A DNA stretch of 8,272 nt from assembly GCA_003151535.1 (NCBI GenBank), contig PLXT01000132.1, positions 1 to 8,272 on the forward strand. The letters run 5' to 3'. The position numbers were made by a program, and so were the translations under genes. Each line of letters opens with the position of its first letter. Positions within the stretch are counted from its first letter, which is position 1. This document shows positions 6,268-8,272 of this stretch, one piece after another. This DNA comes from Methanobacterium sp. Lineage in GTDB: Archaea > Methanobacteriota > Methanobacteria > Methanobacteriales > Methanobacteriaceae. A model generated the notes under the pieces. The model was not told where the DNA came from and ran no database searches. It was given only the letters and a program-made list of their open reading frames with translations.

Positions 6268-6588
6268 CGGGGAAATATAAAAAATTGACTATTCCCTATT
6301 TTATATAATTTGCCAATGCTATTGAAACAATACTGTATAATTTTAAGTTATGAGCATTTAATGATAGATAATACCATTTTGAAGATGAAATTGCCTATAT
6401 TGACACTCAGGGATGAGGTTCAAAAGTCTTAGTCAAATAAACTTCTTTGATCCTATGGGTTTATCTCAATTTTCATTGAAAAGAGTCATATGTAAAAAAA
6501 ATAAAATAAATGAAGATAAAAAAATAAATTAATTTTTAATAGCTTTGTAGTTATTACGAATATTGTATTATCCTAGAATTTACTTATT
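6268..6588. other. Gene-free AT-rich spacer
   Basis: This stretch separates the trkH remnant from the 3' end of the DUF gene. The longest plus-strand frame with an ATG is 38 codons (6316-6432), without a ribosome site or recognisable motif, and a comparably long frame lies on the opposite strand, so I treat both as chance. A small inverted repeat TCAAT-TTTC-ATTGA occurs at about 6465-6480. Long A-rich runs at 6495-6535 are simple composition. I see no RNA gene or mobile element ends. Confidence 0.45.
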
Positions 6589-6623
6589 GTGAACATCCAT
6601 AACTCTCATGGGTCATTGTTCAC
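6589..6623 (-). terminator. Hairpin just downstream of the DUF7309/DUF6930 gene
   Basis: A perfect seven-base inverted repeat GTGAACA (6589-6595) / TGTTCAC (6617-6623) encloses a second pairing CCAT (6597-6600) / ATGG (6608-6611) with a seven-base loop. It begins 16 bases after the stop codon on the minus strand, the place expected for a 3' end or terminator structure, but it is not followed by a clear T run. The same segment holds AGGTGA (6620-6625) before a 10-codon ORF, MTHESYGCSQ, so it may instead be a leader-type element. Confidence 0.4.
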
Positions 6624-6638
6624 CTATTCTTTTTCATG

Positions 6639-7895
6639 TTAATTGGAGTTATTATTATCAAATAATGTTGTCTGCTCGGGGTCGTTCTCTTTAATCTGTG
6701 TGTTATTACGTTCTATTAGTTTTTTTTCAATTAAAGATTGGATTGATTTATCTTTCAATAGTGTTTGGATCGATCCTTTTTCCATTAGATCTTGAAGTGT
6801 TTTATCCTTCAACAGAGCTTGAAATGATTCATCTTCAATCAAAAGTTCTATCACATCTTCAAACGCTTCATTTTCATCCATTGGAATGTCCTGCATATCT
6901 TTTTTTATCTGATCTATTAATTTTAAATTAGAAGCTAAAGTCAATTTAATTCCCAATTTAGAAGTTACAGGTTCAAGGAAAGTGAATAGTTCTTTTTTCT
7001 TAACAATAATCATATGGGGTAAGGATGCAGTGTTTTCAATATTTTCCTGCAACTGATTTGAAAAAATATTCGCCCACTCTTCAGGGTTCACTACCTTGCT
7101 GTTTAAAATGATACCATTGTCTCGTTCGACCCACAAAATTACGTAGGGATAGTAGGGTCTTTCTTCGGGATTGTCTTGAACTGTCTCATGAAAATAAAAG
7201 AGATCAGCTTCCCATATTCCATTATGTTTTAATTTAAGGAGGTCCTCTAATGCATCTTCATCCACATTCCCTATCATTATGTCCTCTTCATCCATCTCAG
7301 AGGGTATTAACCATTCATCTCTCCATTCAAGACTATTATCTTTTAATGGCACTCGAACTAATATTTCAGTAGTTGAAGGACGAATGAGCATCTCTGGATC
7401 ATTTTTAAAACGCTTACAAACATGGATAGCTTGTTGCAAGGCGATAGTCAAAAATTGTGCTTCGTCACGGTTTAAATACCATGGAAGATGATGTGGCATG
7501 TAACTTCGAAATAAAGGCCATTCATTACGTCCTCTAAATTTTAACCCCAGTTTTCTAATTTTTTCATAATCCTGCTTAGTAATAAATTTTCTATCTTCAA
7601 AGGAAACCATGATGCACCTTTGAAGATATATACTTTCTGTGTCAGATAGTGTAACTTGGTCTGATTGGATTTTAAAGAGTCCTTCTAATCCTTCACTACC
7701 CGGAAAGACTCCCAGGGCAAAGTGTTCGCCTGCTCTTCCCATTATGCAGCAATAACCAATTTTGCCAGTCACGGGGTTTTGAACTCCAAATATATCTGAA
7801 TCCCACATAAAATTCCAGCACTTTAATTTCTTAAAGTTTATCGCTGCAGAATATAAATCTTTCCATTCTTGAATAGATGGTTGTTTATCCTTCAT
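6639..7895 (-). CDS. DUF7309/DUF6930-type protein of unknown function with C-terminal repeats
   Basis: A 418-residue soluble protein. Residues 10-75 (WKDLYSAAINFKKLKCWNFM, then DIFGVQNPVTGKIGYCCIMG) match what I recall of the DUF7309 N-terminal domain. Residues 245-330 (PYVILWVERDNGIILNSKVV, LPHMIIVKKKELFTFLEPV, LGIKL) match the DUF6930 domain. An acidic linker at 199-222 separates them. At 349-393 the C-terminus has five 9-residue repeats of the form [IFL]-Q-x-L-[LMI]-x-x-x-[ST], four of them clear (FQALLKDKT, LQDLMEKGS, IQTLLKDKS, IQSLIEKKL), followed by a polar Asn-rich tail. There is no signal peptide or membrane helix, and I see no catalytic motif. The ATG lacks a good ribosome site. It lies 39 bases behind a decayed gene that may once have shared its transcript. 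Domain names are from memory; function is unknown. Confidence 0.8.
   Translation of the reverse strand: MKDKQPSIQEWKDLYSAAINFKKLKCWNFMWDSDIFGVQNPVTGKIGYCCIMGRAGEHFALGVFPGSEGLEGLFKIQSDQVTLSDTESIYLQRCIMVSFEDRKFITKQDYEKIRKLGLKFRGRNEWPLFRSYMPHHLPWYLNRDEAQFLTIALQQAIHVCKRFKNDPEMLIRPSTTEILVRVPLKDNSLEWRDEWLIPSEMDEEDIMIGNVDEDALEDLLKLKHNGIWEADLFYFHETVQDNPEERPYYPYVILWVERDNGIILNSKVVNPEEWANIFSNQLQENIENTASLPHMIIVKKKELFTFLEPVTSKLGIKLTLASNLKLIDQIKKDMQDIPMDENEAFEDVIELLIEDESFQALLKDKTLQDLMEKGSIQTLLKDKSIQSLIEKKLIERNNTQIKENDPEQTTLFDNNNSN
6717..6851 (-). repeat. Five 27-base coding repeats in the DUF gene
   Basis: This stretch encodes five consecutive 9-residue units: IELLIEDES, FQALLKDKT, LQDLMEKGS, IQTLLKDKS and IQSLIEKKL. 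Units three to five still resemble each other in DNA, for example the recurring ATCTTTCAA/ATCCTTCAA and GATTGGATTGAT/GTTTGGATCGAT blocks on the plus strand. This indicates tandem duplication of a 27-base unit. The first unit is degenerate. Confidence 0.7.
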
Positions 7896-7934
7896 TTTAA
7901 CACTAAACTCTGTTTTTTTATTTAATTATGATCT

Positions 7935-8207
7935 TTACTTCTCAATCAAAGTATTCTTCATTTCTTTATCTAATCCTGCATGGAGAACATGATTTGAACA
8001 ATCGGAATTTCTCCATTACATTTCTGCTACTTTAAGATTGTACTCATCATACTCAACTTTCAAAATCTTTTTTCTAAGGTCCTTACTGATTCTAAGTATA
8101 CCCCAGAGCGCTGTGATGGCATTTTTTCTGTCATCCGTATACGTACATGTGAATGAGGTGATATTCTATGAGTAGGGTGTAATCCATATATGTACAGAAT
8201 CTTTCAT
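7935..8207 (-). pseudogene. Hypothetical protein gene broken by two in-frame stops
   Basis: From an ATG at 8207 one frame runs 91 codons to a TAA at 7935-7937 with only two interruptions, a TAG at codon 14 (8166-8168) and a TAA at codon 64 (8016-8018). The pieces read MKDSVHIWITPYS, then NITSFTCTYTDDRKNAITAL with WGILRISKDLRKKILKVEYD and EYNLKVAEM, then WRNSDCSNHVLHAGLDKEMK and NTLIEK. The frame is far cleaner than spacer of this composition, where about seven stops would be expected, and the residues are protein-like throughout. Both stops differ from Gln codons (CAG, CAA) by one C-to-T change, consistent with point decay of an intact gene. I do not recognise the family; no membrane segment is present. 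It precedes the DUF7309/DUF6930 gene by 39 bases and may have been its operon partner. No strong ribosome site is visible. Confidence 0.6.
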
Positions 8208-8272
8208 CACAATTTCTTTTTAGTGTATTATTAATAGTTTTGTATAATTTTTTAAATTATGCAAATCAGGAC

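Noticed and set aside
6316..6432. 38-codon ORF starting MLLKQYCIIL
   Set aside because: No ribosome site or recognisable motif, and an open frame of similar length exists on the other strand, as expected by chance in AT-rich DNA.
8166..8168. TAG as a possible pyrrolysine codon
   Set aside because: A TAA in the same frame 50 codons later cannot be explained that way, and the neighbouring genes do not suggest a pyrrolysine-using Methanosarcina-type organism.

Overview
The window looks like an AT-rich archaeal chromosome segment, most probably from a methanogen of the Methanobacteriales (Methanobacterium-like). Points in favour are AT-rich spacers with TATA-type promoter elements, GGAGG/GGTG-type ribosome binding sites, an archaeal Lrp/AsnC regulator, a PRC-barrel/MgtE_N/CBS protein, an Nramp-related transporter with the DNDAGG/APW signature, and a Trk-type potassium transporter remnant. 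The genus assignment is an inference from gene style, not from a marker gene.

Left edge (1-680): the 3' end of an unidentified plus-strand gene overlaps by ATGA a 160-residue helix-turn-helix protein that resembles phage terminase small subunits. The pair converges on the next gene.

Metal block (681-4668, all minus strand): an Lrp/AsnC regulator, then a soluble PRC-PRC-MgtE_N-CBS-CBS protein, then an Nramp-family transporter form a tight probable operon with 31- and 16-base gaps. A CDF-family divalent cation exporter follows after 86 bases and probably has its own promoter. The middle protein carries the magnesium-sensing cytosolic half of MgtE without its membrane channel, and it is paired with an Nramp that lacks two canonical metal ligands. 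The likely theme is sensed uptake (Nramp plus MgtE-like sensor) balanced by export (CDF), with the Lrp protein as candidate transcriptional controller.

Decay zone (4741-6638): mostly non-coding, AT-rich sequence with gene debris. It holds short coding-like scraps (4940-5038, 5090-5216), one intact 89-codon hypothetical gene with a possibly broken 5' part (5327-5669), and the C-terminal 40% of a trkH gene broken by at least three frameshifts (5670-6267). The two truncated genes meet back to back near 5670, which suggests a deletion that removed the 5' parts of two divergent genes.

Right part (6589-8272, minus strand): a 418-residue DUF7309/DUF6930-type protein of unknown function ends in five 9-residue leucine-rich repeats and is followed by a hairpin. 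Upstream of it lies a 91-codon pseudogene interrupted by a TAG and a TAA in an otherwise coherent frame.

No tRNA, rRNA, CRISPR array or complete insertion sequence was seen. The most interesting signals are the split MgtE-sensor/Nramp arrangement and the cluster of decaying genes around it.
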